Assembly (NCBI GenBank): GCA_963699085.1
Contig: CAVOTH010000004.1
Span: forward strand, 2,232,001 to 2,296,000
Direction: 5' to 3'
DNA length: 64,000 bases
Origin: Bog-756 sp963699085
GTDB taxonomy: Bacteria > Actinomycetota > Acidimicrobiia > Acidimicrobiales > RAAP-2
Positions within the stretch are counted from its first letter, which is position 1; every line of letters begins with the position of its first letter. This document shows, piece after piece, positions 9,767-18,891 of this stretch. The notes beneath the pieces are model-generated. The model saw only the letters and a list, made by a program, of their open reading frames with translations. It was not told the origin of the DNA and did no database searches. Made by a program: the position numbers and the translations under genes.

Positions 9767-9831
9767 CGCTCGCGGACCGGAGCCGGACCCCCGGTGTGCC
9801 GGCCGGTAGCCCGCACCTCTAGCATTGGCAC

Positions 9832-11196
9832 GTGAGCGAAGCGGCCGACCAGACACCTTTCCCCTCTGGAACCTCCGAGGGGGCCCGGGGCAGCGGCCCG
9901 GACGATCCCGTCGGATCCGGCCACGTTCACGACGTCCTGGTCGTCGGTGGCGGCCCATCGGGTTCGTCGTGCGCCTACTGGCTGGCCGAGGCCGGTTGGG
10001 ACGTGGCCCTGGTGGAGAAGAAGGAGTTCCCCCGGGTCAAGACCTGCGGCGACGGCCTCACCCCCCGATCGGTCCGCCAGATCGCCGACATGGGGATGGA
10101 GGGGGCGTTGGCCGGCGCCCACCGGTATACGGGTCTTCGGGCCCATGCCTTCGGCCGGGTGCTCGACCTGCCCTGGCCCGAGCACCCTTCGTTCCCCTCC
10201 TACGGGTACGTCATCACCCGGCACGACCTCGACGCCCTGGTCAACGAGCGGGCTGCCAAGGCCGGAGCCGCGGTGTGGCAGGGCACCGAGGCCATCGAGC
10301 CCATCATCGACGACTCGGTGCCGGCGCCGGACGGTGGGCGCCTGCCGTCGTGCGTGGGCGCGGTGGTGAAGGAGAAGGCCACCGGGGACGTCCGCGAGAT
10401 ACGGGCCCGTTACGTGGTCGTGGCCGACGGGGCCAACTCGCGATTCGGCCGGGCGCTGGGCACGAGCCGCGACCGCTCCCAACCGATGGGAATGGCGCTG
10501 CGCGGCTACTACTCCTCCCCCGGTCACGACCAGCCCTTCATCGAGTCCCACCTCGACATCCGCGACGGCGAGGGCAACATCGTGCCCGGATATGGATGGG
10601 TCTTCCCGCTGGGCGACGGCCGGGTGAACGTCGGCGTCGGGCTGCTTTCGACGGACCGGCGGTGGAAGGGTGTGAACACCACCACCCTCATGGAGAACTT
10701 CGTAGGGTGGGCGCCGAAGGAGTGGGAGATCTCGCCGGCGACGGCTCTCGGCCCCGCCACCGGGGGCAAGCTTCCGATGGGTCTGGCCGCCGGTCCCCGG
10801 ATCGGCGCCTCGACCCTGGTGATCGGCGATGCCGCCGCGTCGATCAACCCGTTCAACGGTGAGGGCATCGCCTACGGCTACGAAACCGGTCGCCTGGCCG
10901 CGGCATCGCTCGGCGAGGCCCTGTCCGGGGATGGATACGCAGCCCTACTGCGCTACGAGGACCGGCTCGAGGAGGCCTACGGCCTCTATTACCGGGTGGC
11001 CCGGGCGTTCATCCGGGTCATCGCCCGACCCGAGCTGGCGAAGCTCTGCATCGAGACGGGCATGTACTCGGAGACCCTGATGGGTTGGATCCTCAAGATC
11101 ATGTCGAACCTGGTCCGGCCCGACGAGGTCGGACCGGCCGAAGCCGCATACCGCGCCCTGACCCTGATCGCCCGCCTGGCGCCCGAGGGCGTCTGA
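9832..11196 (+). CDS. Geranylgeranyl reductase family FAD-dependent oxidoreductase (possibly menaquinone-saturating MenJ)
   Basis: Flavoprotein of the geranylgeranyl reductase family. The FAD-binding motif DVLVVGGGPSGSSCAYWL lies near residue 34, followed by KTCGDGLTPRSV. The second flavin motif, LVIGDAAASINPFNGEGIAY, is near residue 330, and GYGWVFPLGDGRVNVGVGL precedes it. In mycobacteria a related enzyme (MenJ) saturates one isoprene of menaquinone; the place next to nuo fits a quinone role, but the substrate is inference. The GTG start has TAGCAT (9820-9825) six bases upstream, suggesting a leaderless transcript. 454 residues. Confidence 0.85.
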   Translation: MSEAADQTPFPSGTSEGARGSGPDDPVGSGHVHDVLVVGGGPSGSSCAYWLAEAGWDVALVEKKEFPRVKTCGDGLTPRSVRQIADMGMEGALAGAHRYTGLRAHAFGRVLDLPWPEHPSFPSYGYVITRHDLDALVNERAAKAGAAVWQGTEAIEPIIDDSVPAPDGGRLPSCVGAVVKEKATGDVREIRARYVVVADGANSRFGRALGTSRDRSQPMGMALRGYYSSPGHDQPFIESHLDIRDGEGNIVPGYGWVFPLGDGRVNVGVGLLSTDRRWKGVNTTTLMENFVGWAPKEWEISPATALGPATGGKLPMGLAAGPRIGASTLVIGDAAASINPFNGEGIAYGYETGRLAAASLGEALSGDGYAALLRYEDRLEEAYGLYYRVARAFIRVIARPELAKLCIETGMYSETLMGWILKIMSNLVRPDEVGPAEAAYRALTLIARLAPEGV

Positions 11197-11212
11197 AGGC
11201 AGCGCCGACCCT

Positions 11213-11228
11213 GTCGACCGTGGTCGAC
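11213..11228. terminator. Short palindrome between convergent genes
   Basis: GTCGACC-GT-GGTCGAC is a perfect 7-bp hairpin between the flavoprotein stop (11196) and the convergent stop of the next gene (11243). There is no T-run, so intrinsic termination is only possible, not shown. Confidence 0.3.
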
Positions 11229-11242
11229 GGACCTGCAGATCG

Positions 11243-13666
11243 TCAGCCGGCCGCCCGGGCCACCCGGCCGGCGATGGCGTTGTAGGCCGGGGTGAACACC
11301 GAGGAGCTGATGGACGGGCCGTTGGTCGAGGGCTGCAGGACGCTGACCACCCGTCCGCCGAGAATGTAGGCGTCGCCGACCACCTGGGTGCCGTTGCCCG
11401 GAATCGTGTACGTGCTCACGACCCCGTAGGACTGGACGCCGCTCGGTGCCCCGAGGGTCACCGGTTGGACCACGACCGTCGATCCGGCGACCGCCCCGAC
11501 CGCCAGAGCGCTCAGGTACTGCTGGTAACAGGCGACGAACTTCGGGTTGGCGAACACGGGTTGCAGGGCCTGGACCTGACCGGCCGAGGTCAGCGTCGTG
11601 GTCTTGGACCCCATTTCGAACGACGCACCCGCCGCACTCTGGAACGTGGGTGACTCCACCAGGCTGGTCTCTCCGGGGAGGGAGCCGGAGCCGAATAGGC
11701 CCGCCACCACCGAATAGCTGGAATTCAGGCAGGCGGCCATGGTGTTGACGGCGGCGGCCTGGATCACGGCCGGGGCCACCGGTGGGCGGGTGACGGCCTG
11801 GGCCGGTGCTGCCACCGTCCATCCCGCGGGTAGATCGGCCAGGTGCAGGTTGATCGAGGCGGCCAATGCGGTGTCGCCAACGGTCGCGGAGCCCGGCGCC
11901 GCCGCCGCCGGCGGCGGCGGAGTGGTCGAGTTGTGCTTCGAAATGAAGTAGTAGGCACCACCCCCCACCACCAGGACCAGGAGCGCCACCAGGGCGATCT
12001 TTGAGCCGCGGCTGCGGCGTGCACTCGAACCGGAAAGGACCACACCGGGTGCGCCGCCACCTCCCGAGGCGTCGAAGGGCTGTGCCTGGCCAGGGGGGAT
12101 CGGTCCGGTGGCCGTCGGAGGTGCGACGGGTGCACCCGTCGGCGAGGCCATCACCGGAGGTGGTGGCTGGACCGCCAGAGGCACCGAGCCCGCCGGTGGC
12201 GCCGTCGGGGTCATCGACGACGCAGCCACAGCTGTGCCGGCAGCGGCTGCGGCCGCAGCCTTGCTCTTGCGGGTCTCCAGCGTGAAGAACGACTTCTTGG
12301 CCGGCGAGGCGGCGGCGGCGGTCGGCGTCGCAACCGCGGCCGGGTCAGCCGCCTTCGGCTTCTTGGTGGACAGCTTGTACCAGGGTGTCTTGGCCGTTGA
12401 CGGAGCGACGGACGTCGGGGCGGTGGCCGCGACGGCGGCCGACGCTGCAACCGCGGCCGGGTCAGCCGCCTTCGGCTTCTTGGTGGACAGCTTGTACCAG
12501 GGTGTCTTGGCCGTTGACGGAGCGACGAACATCGGGGCGGTCACCTGGGACGGGTCAGGCGCAGCAGCGGTGGCGGCGGCTGCGCTTACGACGGCAGTGG
12601 CGTCCTTCGGCTTCTTGGTCGAGAGCTTGTACCAGGGCGTCTTCGCCGCGGGAGCTGTCTCGAACCCGGTGGCAACTGCGGGTGGGGTGTCCTTCTGCTT
12701 CTTCGTCGAGAGCTTGTACCAGGGCGTCTTCGCCGGCGGCGCCTCGAAGACGGTGGCAACCGGGGGTGGTGTGTCCCACCCGGCAGCCGGAGGTGGTGTC
12801 ATCGACTGGGCCGCGGGGGCCTCGAACACCGGGGCACTGGGAGCCTCGAACGTCGGCGGTGGTGGGGGTGGCGCGGCCGATACGGGCTGCTGCACGACCG
12901 GCGGGGGCGGAGGTGCGGCCGATACGGGCTGTTGCACGGCCGGGGGCGGAGGCGCCATGGCGGGTGACATCGGGGCCGCGGGAGGCGCGGGGGGTGCCGA
13001 GGGGGCAGGAGGAGCAGCGAACCGTGCCGTCGGCGCCATCCCGGGCGCGTTGCCCGGTGTAGGGCCGGTTCCGTTCCCACTGGCCGGAGAGCCTGAACCG
13101 TCCACCGCCATCCCGGCGGCGGCACCAGCCGCGACCGCACCGGCGGTGGCGAAGTTCGGGGCAGGCGCAGTCGTGGTGTCAGGCGCAACGGCCTGGGTCG
13201 TGCCCGGGGCGGGCAGGTTGACGCTCATGTCGGGTCCGGCGGGCGCGAACGCGCCTGCTGCCTGTGCCGTCGGGGCAACCATGGTCGGGGCGGCGGGCAC
13301 CGGCGATCCCTTGTATCGGGCCAACCATGTCGGGAGCGCCTGGTCGAGATAGGCGGCCTGTCCCGGCGAGACGCTGTCGGTCGGGAGGAGGAAGCGGATC
13401 GACTGGCCACCGGAAGTCAGCTCCATGACGGCGGCCTCCCTCCCATCGGCCAGCTGCACGACCTCGTGACAGGTGGCGGAATCGAGGGCCGTCCACACCA
13501 GGAGCCGCTCGATCTGCGGCTGAGGACCCTGCACCGTGATGCCAGCACTGGAGAACAGAAGGCTGATGCCCTCGGTGGTCTTGGTTCCCCTCTCGGTGTC
13601 GCCGGCCAGCGCGACGCCGGGCAACAGCATTCCTTCCGGAGGTAGCTCTGTGATCCCGACCGTCAT
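11243..13666 (-). CDS. Pro/Ala-rich single-pass membrane protein with 39-residue repeats
   Basis: Unrecognised 807-residue protein. The N-terminal domain (about residues 1-120) is globular and contains a run around FLLPTDSVSPGQ. Next is a long Ala/Pro/Val-rich cytoplasmic region with four copies of KTPWYKLSTKK and a degenerate fifth (KKSFFTLETRKSK). A transmembrane helix at about 557-576 (IALVALLVLVVGGGAYYFIS) follows a basic stretch, giving a type II-like topology. The outer domain of about 230 residues has two Cys (AACLNSS, VACYQQ) that may pair, and resembles extracytoplasmic sensor domains only in general layout. Function unknown. The ORF is intact and flanked by convergent and same-strand genes. 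Confidence 0.8.
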   Translation of the reverse strand: MTVGITELPPEGMLLPGVALAGDTERGTKTTEGISLLFSSAGITVQGPQPQIERLLVWTALDSATCHEVVQLADGREAAVMELTSGGQSIRFLLPTDSVSPGQAAYLDQALPTWLARYKGSPVPAAPTMVAPTAQAAGAFAPAGPDMSVNLPAPGTTQAVAPDTTTAPAPNFATAGAVAAGAAAGMAVDGSGSPASGNGTGPTPGNAPGMAPTARFAAPPAPSAPPAPPAAPMSPAMAPPPPAVQQPVSAAPPPPPVVQQPVSAAPPPPPPTFEAPSAPVFEAPAAQSMTPPPAAGWDTPPPVATVFEAPPAKTPWYKLSTKKQKDTPPAVATGFETAPAAKTPWYKLSTKKPKDATAVVSAAAATAAAPDPSQVTAPMFVAPSTAKTPWYKLSTKKPKAADPAAVAASAAVAATAPTSVAPSTAKTPWYKLSTKKPKAADPAAVATPTAAAASPAKKSFFTLETRKSKAAAAAAAGTAVAASSMTPTAPPAGSVPLAVQPPPPVMASPTGAPVAPPTATGPIPPGQAQPFDASGGGGAPGVVLSGSSARRSRGSKIALVALLVLVVGGGAYYFISKHNSTTPPPPAAAAPGSATVGDTALAASINLHLADLPAGWTVAAPAQAVTRPPVAPAVIQAAAVNTMAACLNSSYSVVAGLFGSGSLPGETSLVESPTFQSAAGASFEMGSKTTTLTSAGQVQALQPVFANPKFVACYQQYLSALAVGAVAGSTVVVQPVTLGAPSGVQSYGVVSTYTIPGNGTQVVGDAYILGGRVVSVLQPSTNGPSISSSVFTPAYNAIAGRVARAAG
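12330..12527 (-). repeat. Two identical 81-bp units, period 117 bp, within the repeat protein gene
   Basis: Bases 12330-12410 and 12447-12527 are identical, 117 bp (39 codons) apart. They encode the last two WYKLSTKK repeats. The two upstream copies (about 12602-12642 and 12690-12731) keep the peptide but differ in DNA, so the last duplication is recent or has been homogenised. Confidence 0.8.
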
Positions 13667-13891
13667 GCGTCGCTCCTTCGTGGGCAGGTGTGTTTCACTG
13701 CCGGTTTCCTGTCGGTCCCCGGATCCCTCAACCGGGACCCGGTAGGCCCCGACGAGTTCCTGTCACGCGTGCCTGATGGCCACGTACCGGGATCATTCTG
13801 CCCCATGGACTACCTGGAACTGGTGTATCCGCGGACCACATCCCCATATCGGCAGACAACGGCTCCACCTTGAACGGGCCATGCCGGTCGC

Positions 13892-15228
13892 TCAGCGAGC
13901 GAGGGCTTCGGTGATGGACTCGGCTGCGCATGCCAGTGCGAAATCGTATTCGGGTTCCCCGTGTGCCATCGACGGAAAGGCGACTTCGTACGGGCCGGGA
14001 GCGAGGGCCACCCCACGATCGAGCATGGCCCGGAAGAATCGTGCGTAAATACCGGTGGCCGCCGACGCCGCCGCGCCTTCGTAATCCCGGACGTCAGGCT
14101 CGCCGGCGGGAACGAAGAACAGTCCGAACAATGGGCCGACCACGGGCACCTGCGCCGTCAGGGCCCGACCGGCGTCATCGGTCGCCCCGCCGCGCTCAAT
14201 CCGTCGTCGAGCACCTGGCGGAGCCGGTGGGCGAATACAGACACCCGGGTGGCGAGCCCGCGGTACGAGTCGGTCGTGAGCTTCCGGAGCACGGTGAGCC
14301 CGGCCGCGGTGGCCAGTGGGTTTCCCGACAGGGTTCCCGCCTGGTACACCGGGCCTATCGGCGCCAGCGCCGACAAGACGTCAGCCCGCCCCCCGAAGGC
14401 CCCGACCGGCAACCCGCCACCGATCACCTTGCCGAAGCACCACAGGTCGGGTTGCACCCCGGTGTACGCGCTCGCTCCCCCTGCGCCCAATCGGAACCCG
14501 GTGATGACCTCGTCGAAGATCAACAGCGCACCGACGGCGTCGCACGCGGCCCGAAGGCCCTCGAGGAATCCGTCCACCGGAGCGACCAGCCCCATGTTGG
14601 CCGCGATCGCCTCGACGATCACACACGCCACCCGGTCATCGAGTTCGGGCACCACGTTGTACGGCGCCACCACGGTGTCGGCCACCGCCTGGCGCGGCAC
14701 CCCGGCTGAGTCGGGCAGCCCGAGGGTCGCCACCCCGCTGCCTCCGCCGGCCAGCAGGCCATCGGAATGCCCGTGGTAGCACCCGGCGAACTTGACCACC
14801 CGGTCCCGACCGGTGAACCCGCGGGCCACACGGATGGCACTCATGGTGGCTTCGGTGCCCGACGACACAAGGCGTACCTGCTCGCACCCGGCGACCCGCT
14901 CGACGATGGCCTCGGCCAGCAGGACCTCGCCCTCGGTCGGCGCGCCGAAGGTGGTGCCATTACCCGCCGCCGTGCGCACCGTCGCCACCACCTCAGGGTC
15001 GGCGTGGCCGAGGATCGACGCGCCGTAGGACTGCACGAAGTCGAGCAGCCGGTTGCCGTCGGCATCCCACACATAGGCACCTTCACCCCGGGTGACGAAA
15101 TAGGGGTGGCCTCCGACGGAACGGAAGGAGCGCACCGGTGAGTTGACACCACCGGGGATCACCTCGACGGCCCGGGCGAAGAGGCTCTCTGAGCGGTCGT
15201 GCCCGGGCGGCGGCGCTGGCTCAGTCAT
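13892..15228 (-). CDS. hemL: Glutamate-1-semialdehyde 2,1-aminomutase, frameshifted
   Basis: PLP enzyme that makes 5-aminolevulinate from glutamate-1-semialdehyde in the C5 pathway. The first frame (14158-15228) runs from GVNSPVRSFRSVGG through the PLP-lysine segment WCFGKVIGGGLPVGAFGG. It stops prematurely after GRPMTPVGP. The rest of the enzyme (GPLFGLFFV ... YARFFRAMLDRGVALAPG) continues in another frame from about 14175 to 13892. One missing base near 14170-14180 would restore the protein. As the step is essential and hemA is present, a sequence error is more likely than loss. The start overlaps hemB by eight bases. Confidence 0.88.
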
Positions 15229-16234
15229 GCAGCATCTCGGCCAGCTCGCCGGCGAAATAGGTCAGCACGAAGTCGGCGCCGGCGCGCTTGACGGCGGAGA
15301 TCTGCTCGAGGGCAACGGCGGATCCGTCGATCCAACCCTGCTCTGCTGCCGCCTTGACCATGGCATACTCACCGCTCACGTGATAGGCGGCCACTGGCAC
15401 ATCGACGGTGGCCCGGACGGCGGCAACCACGTCTAGATAGGTGAGCGCCGGCTTCACCATGACCATGTCCGCACCTTCGGCCACGTCGAGCACGACCTCG
15501 GCCAGAGCCTCGCGGCCGTTGCGCGGGTCCTGCTGGTAGCCCTTGCGATCCCCGCCTCCGGCGATGGTCACGTCGGCCGCCTCGCGGAATGGGCCATAGA
15601 GGGCGGACGCGTACTTGGCCGCGTAGGCCAGGACGGCGGTCATCGGGTGCCCGGCGCTGTCGAGCGCATCCCGGATGGCGGCTACCTGGCCGTCCATCAT
15701 CCCGCTGGGTGCGACCACGTCGGCCCCGGCGTCGGCCTGCACCACAGCCAGGTGGGCGTAGAGCTCGACGGTGGCGTCGTTGTCGACATCGCCGGTGTCA
15801 GGGTCGACGACGCCGCAGTGGCCGTGGTCGGTGAACTCGTCCAGGCAGCAATCGGCCATGACCACGACATCGTCGCCCATCGCATCGCGCACCGCGGCGA
15901 TGGCCCGCCGGGCGATGCCGTCGGTCCGGAGCGCGGCCGATCCGGTGGCGTCCTTGTCCTCGGGTTTCGGCAGGGGAAACAGGATCACCCCGGGGACACC
16001 CAGTGCAGCCAGGCGGTGGACCTCGTCGACCAGGGAGGCGATCGTGTGCTGGAGCACGCCGGGCATCGAGGCCACCGGCCGCGGGGCATCGAGTCCGTCG
16101 GCGATGAAGAGGGGGGCGACCAGGTCATCGACGGTGAGCGTGGTCTGCGCCACCAGACGCCGGAGGGCCGGCGTGCGGCGCAGCCGGCGGAGGCGGCGGC
16201 TCGGGAAGCCGGGAGCGGGGTCGGAGCTGGGCAC
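15221..16234 (-). CDS. hemB: Delta-aminolevulinic acid dehydratase (porphobilinogen synthase)
   Basis: Condenses two 5-aminolevulinate molecules to porphobilinogen. Intact, 337 residues. The two active-site lysines are in LAYAAKYASALYGPF and MVMVKPALTYLD. The metal segment reads DCCLDEFTDHGHCG: the first and third ligand positions are Cys, while the middle position of the classical zinc triad (DxCLCEY) is Asp, an intermediate between zinc- and magnesium-type sites. Lies between hemD and hemL in a minus-strand tetrapyrrole cluster. Confidence 0.96.
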   Translation of the reverse strand: MPSSDPAPGFPSRRLRRLRRTPALRRLVAQTTLTVDDLVAPLFIADGLDAPRPVASMPGVLQHTIASLVDEVHRLAALGVPGVILFPLPKPEDKDATGSAALRTDGIARRAIAAVRDAMGDDVVVMADCCLDEFTDHGHCGVVDPDTGDVDNDATVELYAHLAVVQADAGADVVAPSGMMDGQVAAIRDALDSAGHPMTAVLAYAAKYASALYGPFREAADVTIAGGGDRKGYQQDPRNGREALAEVVLDVAEGADMVMVKPALTYLDVVAAVRATVDVPVAAYHVSGEYAMVKAAAEQGWIDGSAVALEQISAVKRAGADFVLTYFAGELAEMLHD

Positions 16235-16245
16235 GGTGAACCAGC

Positions 16246-17046
16246 CTACGTCGGGGTCGGGGTCTGCCCCGCCCCGGGTACCGCCCGTCGGGGGTGGTCG
16301 GCCAGGGCGAGGGCGAGAGCCGCCACCAGACCGTCGAGAGTGTGCTCGACGGCCTCCATCGTCACCTCGAGCCCGGCGTCCCTCACCGAGTCACTGGTGA
16401 TCGGGCCGATGGAGGCGATGATCGTCGGGATCCCGGCATGACCCAGGAGCTCGACCGTCCGCTCCACCGTCGACGAGGAGGTGAAGACGATCGCATCGGC
16501 CGACCTGGCCGCCTCGATGGCATCCGGATCGACGACGCCGGCCGCCGTCCGGTAGGCGACGGCTTCCTCCACCTGCCACCCCTTGGCGGTGAGGCCCGAC
16601 ACCACCACGTCGCGGACCCGTTCGGCCCGGACGAACAGCGCGACGCCCGCCTCGGTGCCGCGCCCGGCTGCGGCGTCTTGCGGGCTCGCCTCCGGGAACA
16701 CCTCGACCAGCGCATCCGACACGGCGATCCCGGGCACCAGCTCGGGCACGATGCCGTTCTCGGCCAGGGAGCGGGCCGTCGAGGCCCCGACCGCGGCCCA
16801 GTGGGTCCCCGCCGGCGTGGCCCGACCGCCCAGCGCGTTCACGAGCCGGGTCACGGCGTTGGCCGACGTGACCACCACCCACTCGTAGGCACCCGCCACC
16901 AGACGCTCGGCGGCGGCATCCAGGGCCGCGCCCGCGTCCAGCGGATCTTCGATGGCGATGACCGGCAGCTCGACGACGTCGGCGCCTCGTGCGGTCAGCC
17001 GTTCGACGAGACCCGACGCCTGGGCCCGCGCCCGGGTGACCACCAC
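16246..17046 (-). CDS. hemD: Uroporphyrinogen-III synthase
   Basis: Closes and inverts ring D of hydroxymethylbilane. The sequence is poorly conserved, as usual in this family, but VVVTRARAQASGLVERL at the N-terminus, EWVVVTSANAVTRLV, and the second-domain VFTSSSTVERTVELLG are characteristic. The frame is open upstream to the cobA stop (17142) but offers only GTG codons at 17046 and 17049 or a CTG further on, so the exact start is uncertain. Followed by hemB after 11 bases. Confidence 0.88.
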   Translation of the reverse strand: MVVTRARAQASGLVERLTARGADVVELPVIAIEDPLDAGAALDAAAERLVAGAYEWVVVTSANAVTRLVNALGGRATPAGTHWAAVGASTARSLAENGIVPELVPGIAVSDALVEVFPEASPQDAAAGRGTEAGVALFVRAERVRDVVVSGLTAKGWQVEEAVAYRTAAGVVDPDAIEAARSADAIVFTSSSTVERTVELLGHAGIPTIIASIGPITSDSVRDAGLEVTMEAVEHTLDGLVAALALALADHPRRAVPGAGQTPTPT

Positions 17047-17139
17047 ACTGATGCCGACCAGCGCATCGGGGGTCGGTTGGGCCGCCGGCTCTCGGGGAGT
17101 GGGCCGCAGGTCCGGCCGGGCGCGGGACCGTTCACCGGG

Positions 17140-17875
17140 TCATGCATCGGCCACGGCGGTCATGGCGGCGGTGACGTCGAGCCCGGCCACGGCTCCGATC
17201 ACGATGACAGCAGGGGCGGCCAGTTCGACACCGGCCAGGTGGGCCAGAGTCGTCCGCACGACCTGTTGGTGCTCGGTCGTCCCCCAATGGACCACCGCCA
17301 CCGGGGTGTCAGGACTCCGGCCGGCGGCGAGGAGTCGCTCGACGATGGCGACCCGCGCCGCCATGCCCATGAGCACGACCAACGTCCCCTCCAGCCGAGC
17401 CAGCACGTCCCAGTCGACACCGGGCAGCGACGGGTCGCCGTCGTGGCCGGTGACCACGGTCACCGAAGTGGAGACCGTCCGGTGGGTCACGGGGATGCCC
17501 GCCGCCGCCGGCGCCGCGAAGGCCGAGCTCACTCCCGGGACCACTTCGACGTCGAGACCGGCGCGGCGGAGTGCTTCGGCCTCCTCACCACCGCGCCCGA
17601 ACACGAACGGGTCACCACCCTTCAATCGGACCACCCTGCGGACCGGCGCGTCCGAGCTCCACCAGCAGGTCGTTGATGTCGGTCTGACGGCCCGACTGCC
17701 CGGGTCCCTTTCCGACGTCGACGAGTTCGGCTCCCGCCGGAGCCAGCCCCAGGAGCTCGGCGGATATGAGCCGGTCGTAGACGACTACCTCTGCCGCCTG
17801 CAGCAACTCGGCCCCGCGACGGGTGAGCAGCCCGGGGTCACCCGGTCCGGCGCCGACCAGGCGACCGACCGTCAC
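17140..17875 (-). CDS. cobA: Uroporphyrinogen-III C-methyltransferase, frameshifted
   Basis: SAM-dependent methylation of uroporphyrinogen III to precorrin-2 for siroheme or cobalamin. GTG 17875 begins VTVGRLVGAGPGDPGLLTRR; this frame runs to about 17640. The conserved VRLKGGDPFVFGRGGEEAEAL and the rest continue in another frame to 17140. A one-base insertion near 17635 explains the break. The first segment is otherwise read in a long artificial ORF with hemC and part of hemA. The hemC stop and this start are 16 bases apart. Confidence 0.85.
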
Positions 17876-17891
17876 GAGGACGGGCTCCGCT

Positions 17892-18871
17892 TCATGAGGA
17901 CGGACTCCATGGCCCGAGGTCGATGCCCCCGGCGTCGTCCAACAGGTAACGGGCGACCGAGCGCCCGAGCGCCACCCGTCGTCACCGGTGGCCTCGCGGC
18001 GGAGGACGACATGGCCGTCGGCTCCGGCCAGCATTCCGGTCAGCCTCAGGAGGGTCCTGTCGATGTCGGCGTCGTCGAGCACGGCGTGCGCGCCCACCGG
18101 GAGCGTGCAACCCCCGCCGAACTCGGCCAGGAAGGCGCGCTCGGCTTCGACCGCCAGCCGCACGTCGGCGTCGTCGATCACGCCGAGGGCCCGCCGTGTG
18201 GGTTCGTCGTCGGCTCGGCACTCGATGGCCAGCGCCCCCTGGGCCACCTGGGGGAGCATGACGGCCGGCTCGAGCGTCTCGAGCTCCATCCCGTCCGGTG
18301 GTTGCCAATCGAGCCGGTCGAGTGCGGCCCGAGCGGCCACCACGGCGGCGATCCCGTGCTCCCCCACCCGGGACAGGCGGGTGGCGAGGTTGCCCCGAAG
18401 GTCGGTGAAGATGAGGTCGGGACGGAGATTCGCCAGCTGCACCCGTCGACGGGCCGACCCGGTCGCCACCGTCGCCCCGGTGGGCAGGGTGTCGACCCGG
18501 GCACCGACCAGAACGTCACGCGGGTCGCCTCGTTCGGGAAAGGCAGCCAGCACCAGCCCGGGAACACCCAGGGCATCGGCGGCGGGCAGGTCCTTGGCCG
18601 AGTGCACAGCGGCGTCGGCATCTCCCCGGACCACGGCCGCTTGGACCTCTTTGACGAATACCCCCTGGCCGCCCAACTGGGCCAACGGAACGTCGACATG
18701 ACGGTCCCCCTCGGTGTCGACGACCACGGGCTCCGCCTGCACACCGGATGCGGCCAGCAGATCGACCACTCGCTGCGCCTGCCACAAGGCGAGTGGCGAG
18801 CCCCTGGTGGCCAGGCGCACGGTGGCCAGGCCAAGTGTGCCTGGGTGCATGGCGCCCGACGGTGCGCTCAT
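17892..18871 (-). CDS. hemC: Hydroxymethylbilane synthase (porphobilinogen deaminase), frameshifted near the C-terminus
   Basis: Polymerises four porphobilinogens. From ATG 18871 (or the internal ATG at 18850) the protein shows VRLATRGSPLALWQA, VHSAKDLPA, TGSARRRVQLANLRPDL and the dipyrromethane-cofactor cysteine in EFGGGCTLPVGAHA. After DDGWRSGA the expected SVARYLLDDAGGIDLGPW lies in another frame ending at TGA 17894-17892, so one base is missing near 17965. Starts 20 bases after the hemA stop. Confidence 0.9.
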
Positions 18872-18891
18872 GCCGCTCTCCCGGTCACCGG

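Noticed and set aside
12108..13352. Plus-strand Gly/Ala-rich ORF opposite the repeat protein
   Set aside because: Mirrors the Pro/Ala repeats of the minus-strand gene; no start signal or domain, and the minus strand has a clear transmembrane segment and continuous N-terminal domain.
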